Shown: positions 35,232-44,686, numbered from the stretch's first letter. The stretch is 64,000 bases of DNA from Paenibacillus beijingensis (GCF_000961095.1 NZ_CP011058.1:1951001-2015000), one strand, 5' to 3'. Notes: generated from the sequence alone by a model not told the origin. Numbers and translations: made by a program.

Positions 35232-36998
35232 CTACGCACCCGCTTGACCGGCCGGTACGGAAACATAAAACGTGCTGCCGTTTCCGGGCATGCTCTCAAA
35301 CCAGATCTCCCCGTCGTTCAGACGCACAAATTCCCTGCACAGCAGCAGTCCAAGACCGACTCCTTTCTCGCCCTCCGTCCCGGAAGCCGAGACGGGCTTC
35401 GAAAACAGCGTCTCGGCTTTCTCGGCCGTCATCCCAACCCCGGTATCGCTGACCGCAAATATGACGCTGCTTGCCGTCGCATGAGCGCTGATCCGAATGC
35501 TTCCTCCGGCTTCCGTAAATTTGACCGCGTTGGAAAGCAAATTGCGCAGCGCCATACCGAGCATTTCCTTATCCGCCAAAATATAAGTGCCCTTCGCAAT
35601 CGCATTGTCGATCACGACTCCTTTGGCGCCCAGCCGGATGCGGAACAGGGCGAGCGTATCCTCGACCTCCCGCGCCAATTCCAGGTTCGAAGGACTGACG
35701 ATCATGCCGTCGCGCTGTGTGCGGACCCATTCCAGCAAGCTTTCCGCCAGCAGAAAGGTATTCCTTGCCTGCTCCCCGATTTCCCGGATCAGCTGTTCGC
35801 GGCTGCCGGCGAAGATGAATGAACCCTCCTCCAGAAACTCCGTCAAATTGATCAGCACCGCCAGCGGATCCCGGATATCGTGAGCCACTACACTGAACAG
35901 CCTGTCCTTGAAATCATTAAGCTCCTTCAGCTTTCTGGCACTTATAATCAGCTTGTCGCGGTTTTCGATCGTCTCGGTGACATCGCTCAAAATTAACATC
36001 CGTCCCAGCCGCTCCCCTCCTGCACCGCTAATGTCCGTCAAACGGACATCAAAGAAGCGCCGCTTGCCGCTGGCTTCAAGCTGAATGGGATGATCCGTGT
36101 TTTCTTGCTGCGACATCCGGGCCGTAAGCTCCGGATAGCGCGCAAACGTCCGGGCTGCCGGAATACCGATCGCCGTCCGCTCTTCCAGCCCTTCAATCAC
36201 TCTGGCGGCGGCCTTGTTGAAGCTTAAAACGTGTTCGTAACGGTCGAGCAAAATGACGCCGTCCCGCATGGACTCCACCACCTTGGCCAGCTCAAGCGTC
36301 GTCAACCGGAGCATATTAAACCGGTAAATGCCCCATATGTAGAAAAATCCCGTCCATGTAAACCCGAGAGGGCCAAGATCGATGTTTGTGCCGAAGCTGC
36401 CGGTTGTCAAATATATCATGTTGAGAACATAGGGGGTTACCGCCCCGATCATGAGCAGCGCAATCTGCTTGCGGACGATAGGGCCGGACTTGACGTACAT
36501 CCTAAGAAACAGCCCCATCCCCGCCAAAAACTCGGCGTATGCGAACGTAATATGGACGAAGTACCACGGTCCTTTCACGGTCACAAACGATGCGACCCCA
36601 TTGTCCGCATCCAATTCAATGCTGCGGTAGAACAGATGATGCACATCGTTCGTATAGTGCAGAACCAGCGTCAACAGCGGCACCGTGAGCAGCGCCGCGA
36701 TAACCCATCGCCGCAGCATCGCTCCCCGGCCGGTATAGTGAAGAACCATAATCAGCCACAACGTCGATCCGAACGTCAGACCTACATATTCCACACGCAG
36801 CCAGAAGTAAGCTTCGCGAAACGTCTCGCTCATAATGACAAAAGCGTATCCGAACGCGTACAAGGAAGCGGCCAACATCATCAGCGCGCAGCTTGCGGCC
36901 GCAGGGACCGCACGTTTTTTCCAGGATAAATATCCGATATACAGCATGACATAACCAGCCAGAAGCAGCAGTGCGAACAGATAGATGCGAAAATTCAT
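35232..36998 (-). CDS. orphan sensor histidine kinase with 7TM N-terminal domain and PAS
   Basis: 588 residues from the ATG at 36998 (AAAGGAGG eight bases upstream). About seven membrane helices fill residues 1-215 in the pattern of the histidine-kinase 7TM sensor domain. A PAS domain follows (about 235-345), then the HisKA H-box VVAHDIRDPLAVL near 371. A HATPase domain has the N-box NLLSNAVKFTE and the G-boxes DTGVGM and GVGLGLLL. It should autophosphorylate in response to a membrane or extracellular signal. No response regulator gene is adjacent. Confidence 0.88.
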   Translation of the reverse strand: MNFRIYLFALLLLAGYVMLYIGYLSWKKRAVPAAASCALMMLAASLYAFGYAFVIMSETFREAYFWLRVEYVGLTFGSTLWLIMVLHYTGRGAMLRRWVIAALLTVPLLTLVLHYTNDVHHLFYRSIELDADNGVASFVTVKGPWYFVHITFAYAEFLAGMGLFLRMYVKSGPIVRKQIALLMIGAVTPYVLNMIYLTTGSFGTNIDLGPLGFTWTGFFYIWGIYRFNMLRLTTLELAKVVESMRDGVILLDRYEHVLSFNKAAARVIEGLEERTAIGIPAARTFARYPELTARMSQQENTDHPIQLEASGKRRFFDVRLTDISGAGGERLGRMLILSDVTETIENRDKLIISARKLKELNDFKDRLFSVVAHDIRDPLAVLINLTEFLEEGSFIFAGSREQLIREIGEQARNTFLLAESLLEWVRTQRDGMIVSPSNLELAREVEDTLALFRIRLGAKGVVIDNAIAKGTYILADKEMLGMALRNLLSNAVKFTEAGGSIRISAHATASSVIFAVSDTGVGMTAEKAETLFSKPVSASGTEGEKGVGLGLLLCREFVRLNDGEIWFESMPGNGSTFYVSVPAGQAGA

Positions 36999-37248
36999 GC
37001 CATCCGCCTCCTTTGAAGGCGGATCCAGACCGCCGCAGGAAAGGTTCGGATCCATCCAGCGGATTCAAGCCCGGAAAGCTGTTGATGTATCAATGGTGTT
37101 CGGTTCCATGCCATGTTTCTTCCTCCTGGATGACAACTCAAAGCAGCTCGCTTTTGAAACATGTCGCGGCCTTAACGTTATCATAACACAGGTCATGTTT
37201 GAGGAAGTGTAAAAAAAACCTAAATCTGAAATCGGACCGTTTCGGTAT

Positions 37249-38070
37249 TCACGGTATTTGAGCTTTCGCTTGACGGATGATGCCGCCGATCTCGTTTTCC
37301 CGCCTGAGCAGCCTTTCTTTCTTTTCAACGATTTGCCCGGCGAGCGCAGCAAGGCTGGACAGCGTACCCACGGCCGTTTTGGCGTCACTTATTTTAAGGG
37401 TCCGGCTTAAGGAGGAGGAGACGGACGCGGCCGACTTCTTTAATGCGGCTGCCGCGCTTTTGTCCGCCCTGATCTTCACATTAATGGTATCGATCCCGGA
37501 CAGCGTGCCGCGGATTTGCCGGACGGTCTTGTCCGTGTTCGCTTTAGCCGTTTTGAGGGCAGCTTCCTTGTTCCGGATATCCAGACGGGCGAGCTGCACG
37601 GCAGGTTTTACGCCTTCCGCCTCGGCGCGAAGCAAGGCGGCAATTTCTTTGCCACCGACCGAACGGGCGGCCGATATTTGCCGGTTAAGCGAGCTGTAAA
37701 GGTCCAGCAGCGGCTTGTACCGCTCCTTGACGCGCGCAACCTGCAGCTGCAGCGCTTCAAGTTTGGCGGCGTCGATCGCCTTGATTGCCGCACGCAGCGC
37801 AATCAGATCCTCTTCATTCTTGTAATGTGCGGCCTCGATCATCCTATCCAGATTTTCTTCCTGCTTCTGCATGGCGAGCAGATCGCCGTACTGCGCAGCC
37901 AGCTTGCTCTTTAACGGCTCGTCCGCTTCCGCGATCGTTTTGTCCAGCGCGTTTTTGGCGGAAACGCTCAACGTGACGGAAGCGGCCTCCGCCGCGGCAG
38001 GAGCTGCTGCCAGCATCATAAGGGTAAGCACGGAAAGCCGCAGGACCGCCTTTTTCATCCAATCGGACAT
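37249..38070 (-). CDS. secreted coiled-coil protein of unknown function
   Basis: 273 residues from the ATG at 38070 (AGGGAGG eight bases upstream). An N-terminal signal peptide (MKKAVLRLSVLTLMMLAAAPAAAEA) is followed by an almost entirely helical, Ala/Lys/Glu-rich body with heptad-like spacing and no Cys. It may bind wall polymers or form fibres, but no named domain is visible. A strong terminator lies about 80 bases upstream of the start. Confidence 0.72.
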   Translation of the reverse strand: MSDWMKKAVLRLSVLTLMMLAAAPAAAEAASVTLSVSAKNALDKTIAEADEPLKSKLAAQYGDLLAMQKQEENLDRMIEAAHYKNEEDLIALRAAIKAIDAAKLEALQLQVARVKERYKPLLDLYSSLNRQISAARSVGGKEIAALLRAEAEGVKPAVQLARLDIRNKEAALKTAKANTDKTVRQIRGTLSGIDTINVKIRADKSAAAALKKSAASVSSSLSRTLKISDAKTAVGTLSSLAALAGQIVEKKERLLRRENEIGGIIRQAKAQIP

Positions 38071-38144
38071 CGTTTGTTCCTCCCTTTCGTATAATCCGCC
38101 TGCAGTCAGGCAGCGGCAAAAAACCGGCGTTCTAAAGCGACAAA

Positions 38145-38197
38145 CAAAAAAAGCACCGGCAAGAAAGGCTGCAGCCAGCCTTATCTTACGGGTGCTT
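38145..38197 (-). terminator. strong intrinsic terminator
   Basis: A near-perfect stem of about 21 bp (AAGCACC...GGTGCTT, with AAGGCTG and CAGCCTT inside) is followed by seven T on the minus strand. It lies between the STAND/TPR gene and the coiled-coil gene. It ends the former or acts as a leader attenuator of the latter. Confidence 0.7.
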
Positions 38198-38431
38198 CCA
38201 CGCAAGGATCGTATGTTCGATGTGTAAACTATACCTGAGCCGTTCCAAAGGTGTCAAGCTATTTTTGTTCGCATAACGTTCGCATTTTTTTGAGGCTGGA
38301 AGCCCCATTCGGACATGCTAAGTAACTTTAAGTAATACTAAGAAACACCAAGAATTACGTTTGGGTGCGGTTCTTAATCGGAAATTGGCCTTTTTCAGAC
38401 ATGCTGCGAGTAATGATGACAAGCCCCCCGA

Positions 38432-40984
38432 TCAAGTCTCCGCTTTCTGTGCGGCAATCCGGTCATAAAATTGCTGCACTTCATGTTCGAGCCCGAACGT
38501 TCTTTCCCAAGAATAGATAATTGCAAGCGCCTCCCGCGTCAGCCGGAGCGCCGTCTCGTATTCGCCTTTGCACCAGGACAATTGAGCGTTCCCGTACCGG
38601 TAATAAATCAGCTCAATCTGATTGGCTTTCGATTTGTGATACAGCAAGTTCTCGAATGCCGCTTCCGCCTGCCTCAGCTCGCCAAGCCTTAAATAAGCGA
38701 CTCCCAGGTTAAAGTACGCCTCAATCGTTTTCTCTCCGCCGTAGGAAGCGCTCAGCTCGTTTGCCTGCTCGTAATCGTCTACGGCCTCGCGGTAATTGCC
38801 CCGCAGCAAATGCAGATCTCCTTGAAGAAGCAGCACGCGGTGCTTAATGACCGGTGAGCAATGCTGGGAAGCGATTTGCTGCAGGATCGCGGCCGCTTCG
38901 TCCGGCTGATGGATTTTCAGATAATATTTCGACTTGAAGGACTTTCCCAATATGTTCAAATTACGGACGGTGGTATCTTCAGGATCAAGCCGCTTCAACA
39001 GTTGCAAACCCTCTTCGATTTCCCGGATACCCTCTTCCAGATTCCCGGTCTCCATCCGCGCCCAGCCAATCGTATCGATTCGAAACAAAGCTTCCAGATC
39101 GGACCGTCCGATATGGGCGGCGGCATCGGCGGCTTGATGGCCGTAGTCGATGCGCAGCTGCAGGTTGATCCGGCTTAAAAAATGGCTTACGCGCAGCATC
39201 AACGCAATCAGCAGCTCGGACTCCCCGTTGCCCGCCGCCCACCGCAGCAGTTTTAATAAATTGGGCCACTCATGCTTTACGTTGTCCAAATCTCGTCCAA
39301 GCAGATAGTTCCAGTACATTTCGTCCGGCTTGGACCGCTTGATTTGCGCATCCCAGAAATCGAGATAATAGCTGCTCCATCGCAAACGCGCTTCCGACTC
39401 CAGCCCGGGATTGTCAGTCAAATGATGCTCCCCGTAGGCCACGACGGTTTGGTGCGCCCGGTAGCCCACTCGATCTCCGCTCCGCTCCGCTTCGGCCAGT
39501 CCAAGCCCGATAAGCTGCTCGAGCGCCGAATAGAAGCGCTTTTCATCCAGTCCAGCCGCTGCCGCCCAGGCTTCCTCCCCCGGCGGTCTGCCGAATAGGC
39601 AAAGCGTCTGCCACAAGCGGCGCGCGTCTTCGGTGCAGCTTTCCCAGGCACGGCCAAACAGGTATTCAAACAAAGCTGAGAGTGAATGAGCCGCCTCCCT
39701 CAGCCCGCGAATAAGCTTCCCCACGGGAACTTCATGCACGGCGATATAACCGACGCTAAGCGTCAGCGCCTTCGGATTGCCTGCGGCTGCCGAAATCAAC
39801 TGTTCAAGCGCTTCGTCCTGTTCCGCAAGCAACCTTGCCAATTGTTCCTTCTTCTGTGCAGCGTGGACACGGCGCATTTGATGCAGCGCTTCCTTTTTTA
39901 AATACTCCAGCGCCTCCAGTTGCTCCAGACCGTCAAGATGCAGCGTTTGGATCTCTCGAATAGCCAGCGCCGCGATCTGTTTCGGATTGTCCCGGGCAGT
40001 CAGCAGCGCTTTGACGCCCTGAGGCAGATTGACGACAAATTCATGAATCAGCGGTTCAGCGGTATCGATACTGTCAATGATGAGAAGCACTGGCGTCTCT
40101 GCCGAAAAAGCCGCGAGCGCGTTGCGGACGACAAAACGTTTTTCATGAACGGATTTGTCCAGCAGCTCCACACGTCCGAGCTGATATGCGATCGTATCGA
40201 GAAAATCGCCGAAGCTTACGCTTTTCAGCTCCGCGCTGACCCAAATGACGCATTCAAGCTCAGGCCAGCATAGGCCCGAAGATGCCGCCTCCCCTTGAGG
40301 CTGTCCCACACATGCGTAAGCGGCTTCAAGTGAAAGCGTCGTTTTCCCCATGCCTCCCCATCCAGTGATCAGGCAGACCGGCTGCGGCGACTGCAGCCAC
40401 TGCAGAATCGCCTGCAAATCAAGCTTCCGTCCGATAAAAGCGTTCGTCCAGCGTGCGGGCAAATTATGATTGGATGTACGGGCCGGGTTCAGGTGTGCGG
40501 CTGCCTGAACACCGCTGTTTGCCGCAAATAACCGCCGGGTGACCCGCTCGATCGCCTCATCCGGCGGTGCCCCAAACAGGTCGTCCTGCCTTGAAATCTT
40601 TGCTTTGCGCAGACAGGATGCGACCCAGACGGGCAGCGGCGGCTCGAGAACCGGCATCGAAGTCGTCCGCAGCAGCTCGGTGAACCACTTCGCATCCATG
40701 CCGCTTTTTTCAATAATGAGCCACACGATTCCAAACAGCTTGCTGTCCTCGATCCTTCCCGGAATGTATTTGACGCCCATTTGTCCCATCCAGCTCTTGA
40801 TGGTATTGGACGAGATGCCGAGCTGCATCGCGATTTTATCCAAATACGATTCCGAAAAGGAGCGTCCCGATGGAAGAGCTTCTCTCTTCTTCCGCTTCGT
40901 TATATAGTCGGGGTGCTGCTTCAAGGCCGTAACCCCCCGGGTTAACAGTTCGGCAAACGCTTCCTGGTCTTCCAGTTCAGCCAA
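38432..40984 (-). CDS. STAND (NB-ARC) NTPase with N-terminal HTH and C-terminal TPRs
   Basis: 850 residues starting at TTG 40984, with GGGAGG eight bases upstream. Residues 45-80 form an HTH-like segment (LDKIAMQLGISSNTIKSWMGQMG). The NTPase has the P-loop GWGGMGKTTL near 211, Walker B VLLIIDSIDT and the sensor ALLTARD, then a winged-helix part. From about 590 on, helical hairpins of TPR type (NLEEGIREIEEGLQLL, LGELRQAEAAFENLL) reach the end. Such proteins switch on when the repeats sense a ligand, acting as regulators or as Avs-like phage sensors. It stands alone, with no toxin domain visible. Confidence 0.8.
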   Translation of the reverse strand: MAELEDQEAFAELLTRGVTALKQHPDYITKRKKREALPSGRSFSESYLDKIAMQLGISSNTIKSWMGQMGVKYIPGRIEDSKLFGIVWLIIEKSGMDAKWFTELLRTTSMPVLEPPLPVWVASCLRKAKISRQDDLFGAPPDEAIERVTRRLFAANSGVQAAAHLNPARTSNHNLPARWTNAFIGRKLDLQAILQWLQSPQPVCLITGWGGMGKTTLSLEAAYACVGQPQGEAASSGLCWPELECVIWVSAELKSVSFGDFLDTIAYQLGRVELLDKSVHEKRFVVRNALAAFSAETPVLLIIDSIDTAEPLIHEFVVNLPQGVKALLTARDNPKQIAALAIREIQTLHLDGLEQLEALEYLKKEALHQMRRVHAAQKKEQLARLLAEQDEALEQLISAAAGNPKALTLSVGYIAVHEVPVGKLIRGLREAAHSLSALFEYLFGRAWESCTEDARRLWQTLCLFGRPPGEEAWAAAAGLDEKRFYSALEQLIGLGLAEAERSGDRVGYRAHQTVVAYGEHHLTDNPGLESEARLRWSSYYLDFWDAQIKRSKPDEMYWNYLLGRDLDNVKHEWPNLLKLLRWAAGNGESELLIALMLRVSHFLSRINLQLRIDYGHQAADAAAHIGRSDLEALFRIDTIGWARMETGNLEEGIREIEEGLQLLKRLDPEDTTVRNLNILGKSFKSKYYLKIHQPDEAAAILQQIASQHCSPVIKHRVLLLQGDLHLLRGNYREAVDDYEQANELSASYGGEKTIEAYFNLGVAYLRLGELRQAEAAFENLLYHKSKANQIELIYYRYGNAQLSWCKGEYETALRLTREALAIIYSWERTFGLEHEVQQFYDRIAAQKAET

Positions 40985-41107
40985 TATGTACACCTCCCGA
41001 TCGCTGGGATATCTCTCATATTAATTCGACTAAGATGCCGAAAAGATACACTGCCGCTGTACTTTTGAACATTCCAAAAAGATATATAACGTCAGGTCCG
41101 CGAATTT

Positions 41108-41302
41108 ATGATTGCGTTAAGAAAAACAGCCGCCGTACCTGAACATGGACCCCTATCTGGCGATCAATTTCTATGGTCAACCGTTATGACTTACATGTTA
41201 TTCTTCTATACCGATGTTGTCAAAATCCCGCCCGCCGTAATCGGGACCATGTTTTTGATCGTGCCGGCAATCCGGACGAGCATCATGCCTATACGCCCTT
41301 AA
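41108..41302 (+). pseudogene. remnant of a GPH-family sugar:cation symporter
   Basis: One frame contains FLWSTVMTYMLFFYTDVVKI and AVIGTMFLIVPAIR, which corresponds to the first two helices of MelB/XynP-type symporters (WQTVSTYLLFFYTDVFGI...GTLFLVARI). Sequence on both sides does not continue the family and the frame ends at about 41302. Roughly 40 of some 450 residues remain. It directly precedes a polyol dehydrogenase gene, so a transporter and dehydrogenase operon probably existed here. Confidence 0.6.
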
Positions 41303-41320
41303 AGAAGGAGACTGAGCGAT

Positions 41321-42439
41321 ATGTCAACTATTAATGTCCCGCAAACGATGAAAGCCGCCGTCATGCACGGCACCCGGGAAATCCGCATCGAGGAGCTTCC
41401 CGTTCCGCAAATTGCCCCAGACGAAGTGCTGATTAAAGTGATGGCGGTCGGCATTTGCGGTTCGGATTTGCATTATTACACCCACGGCCGGATCGGGAAA
41501 TATGTGGTGGAGAAGCCGATCATTCTAGGCCATGAATGCGCGGGGGAAATCAGCGCCGTCGGCGCGAATGTCCGTCAATTTCAAGTCGGGGACCGCGTTG
41601 CCGTCGAGCCGGGCGTCACCTGCGGAACTTGCGAGGCCTGCAAGGAAGGAAGATACAACCTTTGTCCCGACGTTCAATTTCTCGCTACGCCGCCGGTCGA
41701 CGGCGCATTTGTCCAGTACATCAAAATGCGCGCGGACTTCGTCTTTCCGATTCCGGACAGCCTCTCTTACGAAGAAGCCGCTCTGGTCGAGCCTTTCTCT
41801 GTCGGCATCCACGCCGCCGCCAGAACGAACCTGCAGCCGGGCTCCACAATCGCGATCATGGGCATGGGTCCGGTCGGCCTGATGGCCGTCGCCGCGGCCA
41901 AGGCGTACGGAGCAAGCCGGATTATCGTCACCGATCTGGAGCCGGTACGTCTGCAGGCGGCCAAGCAATTGGGTGCAAGCCATGTCATTAACGTGCGCGA
42001 ACAAAACCCGGACGAGGTAATACACAGCATCACCGGCGGCAGAGGCGTCGATGTCGCTTGGGAAACCGCCGGCAATCCCAAGGCGCTCCAGTCGGCTCTC
42101 GCTTCGCTGCGGCGCGGCGGTAAACTCGCCGTCGTCGGCTTGCCCGCCCAGGACGAAATTCCGTTGAACGTCCCTTTTATCGCCGACAACGAGGTCGACA
42201 TCTACGGCATTTTCCGCTACGCCAACACGTATCCGAAGGGCATCCGGTTTCTCGCCTCCGGCATTGTCGACGCAAGCAAACTTGTCACCGACAAATATCC
42301 GCTCGAACAAACGCAGGAAGCGATGGAGCGGGCGCTCAACCATAAGAGCGAATGCTTGAAAGTGATCGTCTACCCGAATGGAGCGCCCGAACAATCGGCA
42401 GCCGATGCGGAAACGGAGCGACAGCCCGCAGGGCGTTGA
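41321..42439 (+). CDS. zinc-dependent sorbitol/L-iditol 2-dehydrogenase-like enzyme
   Basis: 372 residues of the medium-chain dehydrogenase family. Catalytic zinc ligands are in GICGSDLHY and LGHECAG, with Glu in VEPFSVG. The structural-zinc lobe keeps all four Cys (CGTCEACKEGRYNLC). The NAD Rossmann motif is GMGPVGLMAV. It oxidises polyols such as sorbitol or xylitol to ketoses. AAGGAG precedes the ATG. The decayed sugar symporter just upstream supports a role in polyol use. The C-terminal 20 residues are a loose polar tail. Confidence 0.88.
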   Translation: MSTINVPQTMKAAVMHGTREIRIEELPVPQIAPDEVLIKVMAVGICGSDLHYYTHGRIGKYVVEKPIILGHECAGEISAVGANVRQFQVGDRVAVEPGVTCGTCEACKEGRYNLCPDVQFLATPPVDGAFVQYIKMRADFVFPIPDSLSYEEAALVEPFSVGIHAAARTNLQPGSTIAIMGMGPVGLMAVAAAKAYGASRIIVTDLEPVRLQAAKQLGASHVINVREQNPDEVIHSITGGRGVDVAWETAGNPKALQSALASLRRGGKLAVVGLPAQDEIPLNVPFIADNEVDIYGIFRYANTYPKGIRFLASGIVDASKLVTDKYPLEQTQEAMERALNHKSECLKVIVYPNGAPEQSAADAETERQPAGR

Positions 42440-42451
42440 GACAATCGACAA

Positions 42452-42491
42452 AAACCCCGCCGCAGGCGCCAGGCCTTATGCAGCGGGGTTT
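42452..42491. terminator. bidirectional terminator between the polyol dehydrogenase and DoxX genes
   Basis: AAACCCCGC pairs with GCGGGGTTT across a GC-rich loop, placed between two convergent genes. Confidence 0.65.
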
Positions 42492-42506
42492 CACGTTTGA
42501 AGAGCC

Positions 42507-42908
42507 TTAAGCGTTCGCAGTGCGGGCTTTGCCGCGGAAGAGCAGCTTGTCCGCTGCCAGCAGACCGCCGCCGGCCAGCATCAGATGCACCGAAATCGCC
42601 AGCAGTGCAAGGTCGAGTTCATACCCGCCGACCAGACCCGCCGAGCTTTTCACCTGGAAAATAGCGCCCAGCATAATAAGCGCAAACAGCGCTGCTATAA
42701 TGCGCGTCCCAAATCCGATAATGAGCAGGATGCCCCCGATCAACTCAATCGTGCCGACCGCGTAGGCCATAAAGCCCGGCAGACCGATCTTCTGAAAAAA
42801 CTGCGACGTGCCGGCAAAGTTTTGCGCCTTCTGCCAGCCATGCAGCATAAAAATAATACCAAGTACTACCCTCGCGATTAACGTTCCGATTTCCACATTT
42901 TTTCCCAT
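42507..42908 (-). CDS. DoxX family membrane protein
   Basis: 133 residues from the ATG at 42908, with AGGAGG eight bases upstream. Four membrane helices show the DoxX pattern: ARVVLGIIFMLHGWQK, then GTIELIGGILLIIGFGTR, then a C-terminal pair. DoxX proteins are linked to redox or thiol-stress defence. A palindrome matching the operator before the BlaI-type gene lies about 200 bases upstream, so this gene may belong to that regulon. Confidence 0.85.
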   Translation of the reverse strand: MGKNVEIGTLIARVVLGIIFMLHGWQKAQNFAGTSQFFQKIGLPGFMAYAVGTIELIGGILLIIGFGTRIIAALFALIMLGAIFQVKSSAGLVGGYELDLALLAISVHLMLAGGGLLAADKLLFRGKARTANA

Positions 42909-43105
42909 GATCATTTCCTCCTGAACTTTTTTGACAGGCCTGCAAAAACAGCTTCGAAAACATCGCTTTAGCAATAAGCTTCACCGGTATTCGTCTTCGT
43001 TTCAAGAACGAAGACCCGCCCGGCCGTTGGCCGACTCGACTGTTCATGCACCATCGATCCTGCTCCCGGCTGTTTTCTTTTGCCTCCACCTCCTATCCGA
43101 ATTTA

Positions 43106-43125
43106 ACACTACAACATGTAGTGTT
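43106..43125. promoter_or_regulatory. BlaI-like operator upstream of the DoxX gene
   Basis: ACACTACAACATGTAGTGTT is nearly perfectly palindromic (nine-base arms from 43105) and matches 44555-44574 at 15 of 20 positions. ACTACA/TGTAGT halves are typical of BlaI/MecI sites. Confidence 0.6.
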
Positions 43126-43265
43126 TTGAGTTGAGAAAACCTCTATCGAGGCCTCTTAAGGATGAGCGACCGCGTTTAAATGTAGGTTTTATCGCCAAGA
43201 TAGAATTTGATTTTCGCAACTGCGAAATTTATAAATTCTATCTGTGGTAAAAAAAGCAGGGGCTT

Positions 43266-44114
43266 TCAGTTCAGCACCCCAAAAAACATCGCTCCTAGCG
43301 CGACGAGCGCCGGCAGTGAAATCATCGTCCGCTTGAGCGGCAGCTGCAGCGGAAGCTGCTCGTCCGGATTCAAAATAAGCCTGATTCGGCAATTGATGGA
43401 CGTCTCCGCAAACGAGACGTGAGCAAAGGAAGGCGGCTCCGCCCCGCCCCGCTTCAGCATCTTGAGCAGCGCCCCGGCCAGATCGGCCGCCGTACCTTGC
43501 CGGCTCATCGCTTCGTTGTCGGCGAGCACCTCACGGACGATTTTGTATTGATGGCAAAGCCATCCGAGCAGCGGAATGTACCAGAACACAGATGCGAAAA
43601 GAGAGAGCAAAAACAGGTTGCGCGGATCGCCGTGCTTCTGATGATAGGTCTCGTGAAGGATGACCGCCTCAAGCTCCCGCGGCTCCAGCAGCGACATCAG
43701 CCCGGTCGATATGACGATGCGCGGCTTCAGCATGCCCATCGTGAACGCCGCGGGCTCCTCGCGGTCAATGACGAGAATGCCGCTGCGGCCGCTTCCGTAC
43801 CGCCGGTTCATCTCCTCGGTCAGCGCCGGCTCGAGCATCGCCTGAAGCTTCCGGCCGGCGCGGCGCGCCAGCAACGGCTGCCGAGCCGACTGCCACAACA
43901 AAACGAGCAACGTCACAAACACAAGCAGATTGAGCGCCTTCACCAGCGCGGACAATCCGAGGTCCATGAGCGTCGCCGCGCACATATGGATCAGGTTGCG
44001 GTTCATCTTCCATCCCGTCAGCATATCCGCTGTATAGATCATCATCTCCAGCGCGATGAAGCCCGGCAAGGCGAGCCCCAGCACGAGCAGCAGTCTGGAT
44101 TTTGATTCCCACAT
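43266..44114 (-). CDS. M56 family membrane metallopeptidase (BlaR1-like, no sensor domain)
   Basis: 282 residues with three or four membrane helices and a zinc-protease motif LHETYHQKHGDP (HExxH near residue 153). BlaR1/MecR1 proteins cleave the partner BlaI repressor when their extracellular domain binds a beta-lactam. Here the C-terminal sensor domain is absent and the protein ends shortly after a last membrane helix. The signal must therefore differ. It starts two bases after the stop of the BlaI-type gene, so the two are co-translated. Confidence 0.85.
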   Translation of the reverse strand: MWESKSRLLLVLGLALPGFIALEMMIYTADMLTGWKMNRNLIHMCAATLMDLGLSALVKALNLLVFVTLLVLLWQSARQPLLARRAGRKLQAMLEPALTEEMNRRYGSGRSGILVIDREEPAAFTMGMLKPRIVISTGLMSLLEPRELEAVILHETYHQKHGDPRNLFLLSLFASVFWYIPLLGWLCHQYKIVREVLADNEAMSRQGTAADLAGALLKMLKRGGAEPPSFAHVSFAETSINCRIRLILNPDEQLPLQLPLKRTMISLPALVALGAMFFGVLN

Positions 44115-44116
44115 GG

Positions 44117-44530
44117 CTACCGTTCCTTTTTCAGCTCTTTAATTTTTTGCTCGAGCTGCTCGATCAGCTCCGCATCCGCTTCCTCCAGCTCGTCCAACAT
44201 ATGGCTGACGACAAGCGGACCGAATTCCTCCATCAGATCGTGCGTCAGCTCGCGCGACTGCGTGTCCAGAAACTGTTCTTTGCTCTGCGCGGGCCGGTAC
44301 ACCGACGCACGTCCGAGCGGACGCTTCTGCAGTACTTTTTTGTCGACCAGCCGGTTCATGACCGTCATCACGGTATTAAAATTGGCCGCTTTCTCCTGGC
44401 CCAGCTTCGCCTGAACGTCTTTGATCGTCATTTCGGGTCCGTCCCACAGAACCTTCATAATTTTGGATTCCAGCGGTCCGAAAAAACGGTTCAATCCGCT
44501 TTCGTTTGTTTTGAAATGGTGAATCTTCAT
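44117..44530 (-). CDS. BlaI/MecI/CopY family repressor
   Basis: 137 residues from the ATG at 44530. The winged helix is typical of BlaI (LESKIMKVLWDGPEMTIKDVQAKLG, then NFNTVMTVMNRLVDKKVLQKR), followed by a helical dimerisation tail that includes the usual protease-target region. It represses genes until cleaved. The M56 protease gene follows immediately. Its own upstream region carries an ACACTAC...TGTAATGTT dyad, and a better copy lies before the DoxX gene. Confidence 0.9.
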   Translation of the reverse strand: MKIHHFKTNESGLNRFFGPLESKIMKVLWDGPEMTIKDVQAKLGQEKAANFNTVMTVMNRLVDKKVLQKRPLGRASVYRPAQSKEQFLDTQSRELTHDLMEEFGPLVVSHMLDELEEADAELIEQLEQKIKELKKER

Positions 44531-44554
44531 CGATGCCGCACCCCTCGTCAACTT

Positions 44555-44574
44555 ACACTACTCATTGTAATGTT
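44555..44574. promoter_or_regulatory. BlaI-like operator upstream of the repressor gene
   Basis: ACACTACTCATTGTAATGTT lies 25 bases before the repressor start and pairs well with the DoxX-upstream site at 43106-43125. It may also affect the divergent M50-like gene. Confidence 0.55.
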
Positions 44575-44686
44575 GAATGGGAACCTTCGTCAACCGTCCG
44601 GCAGAATCCGGCCGCTGCCGCGTGCATGTGCAACCGGAACCGCTTGAAAACGTAAAATAAACAACTACCAAGCGGAGGTGCTCTCA

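Noticed and set aside
38145..38197. Riboswitch before the secreted coiled-coil gene
   Set aside because: The fold is one long hairpin followed by T residues; no conserved aptamer core could be recognised, so terminator is the simpler reading.
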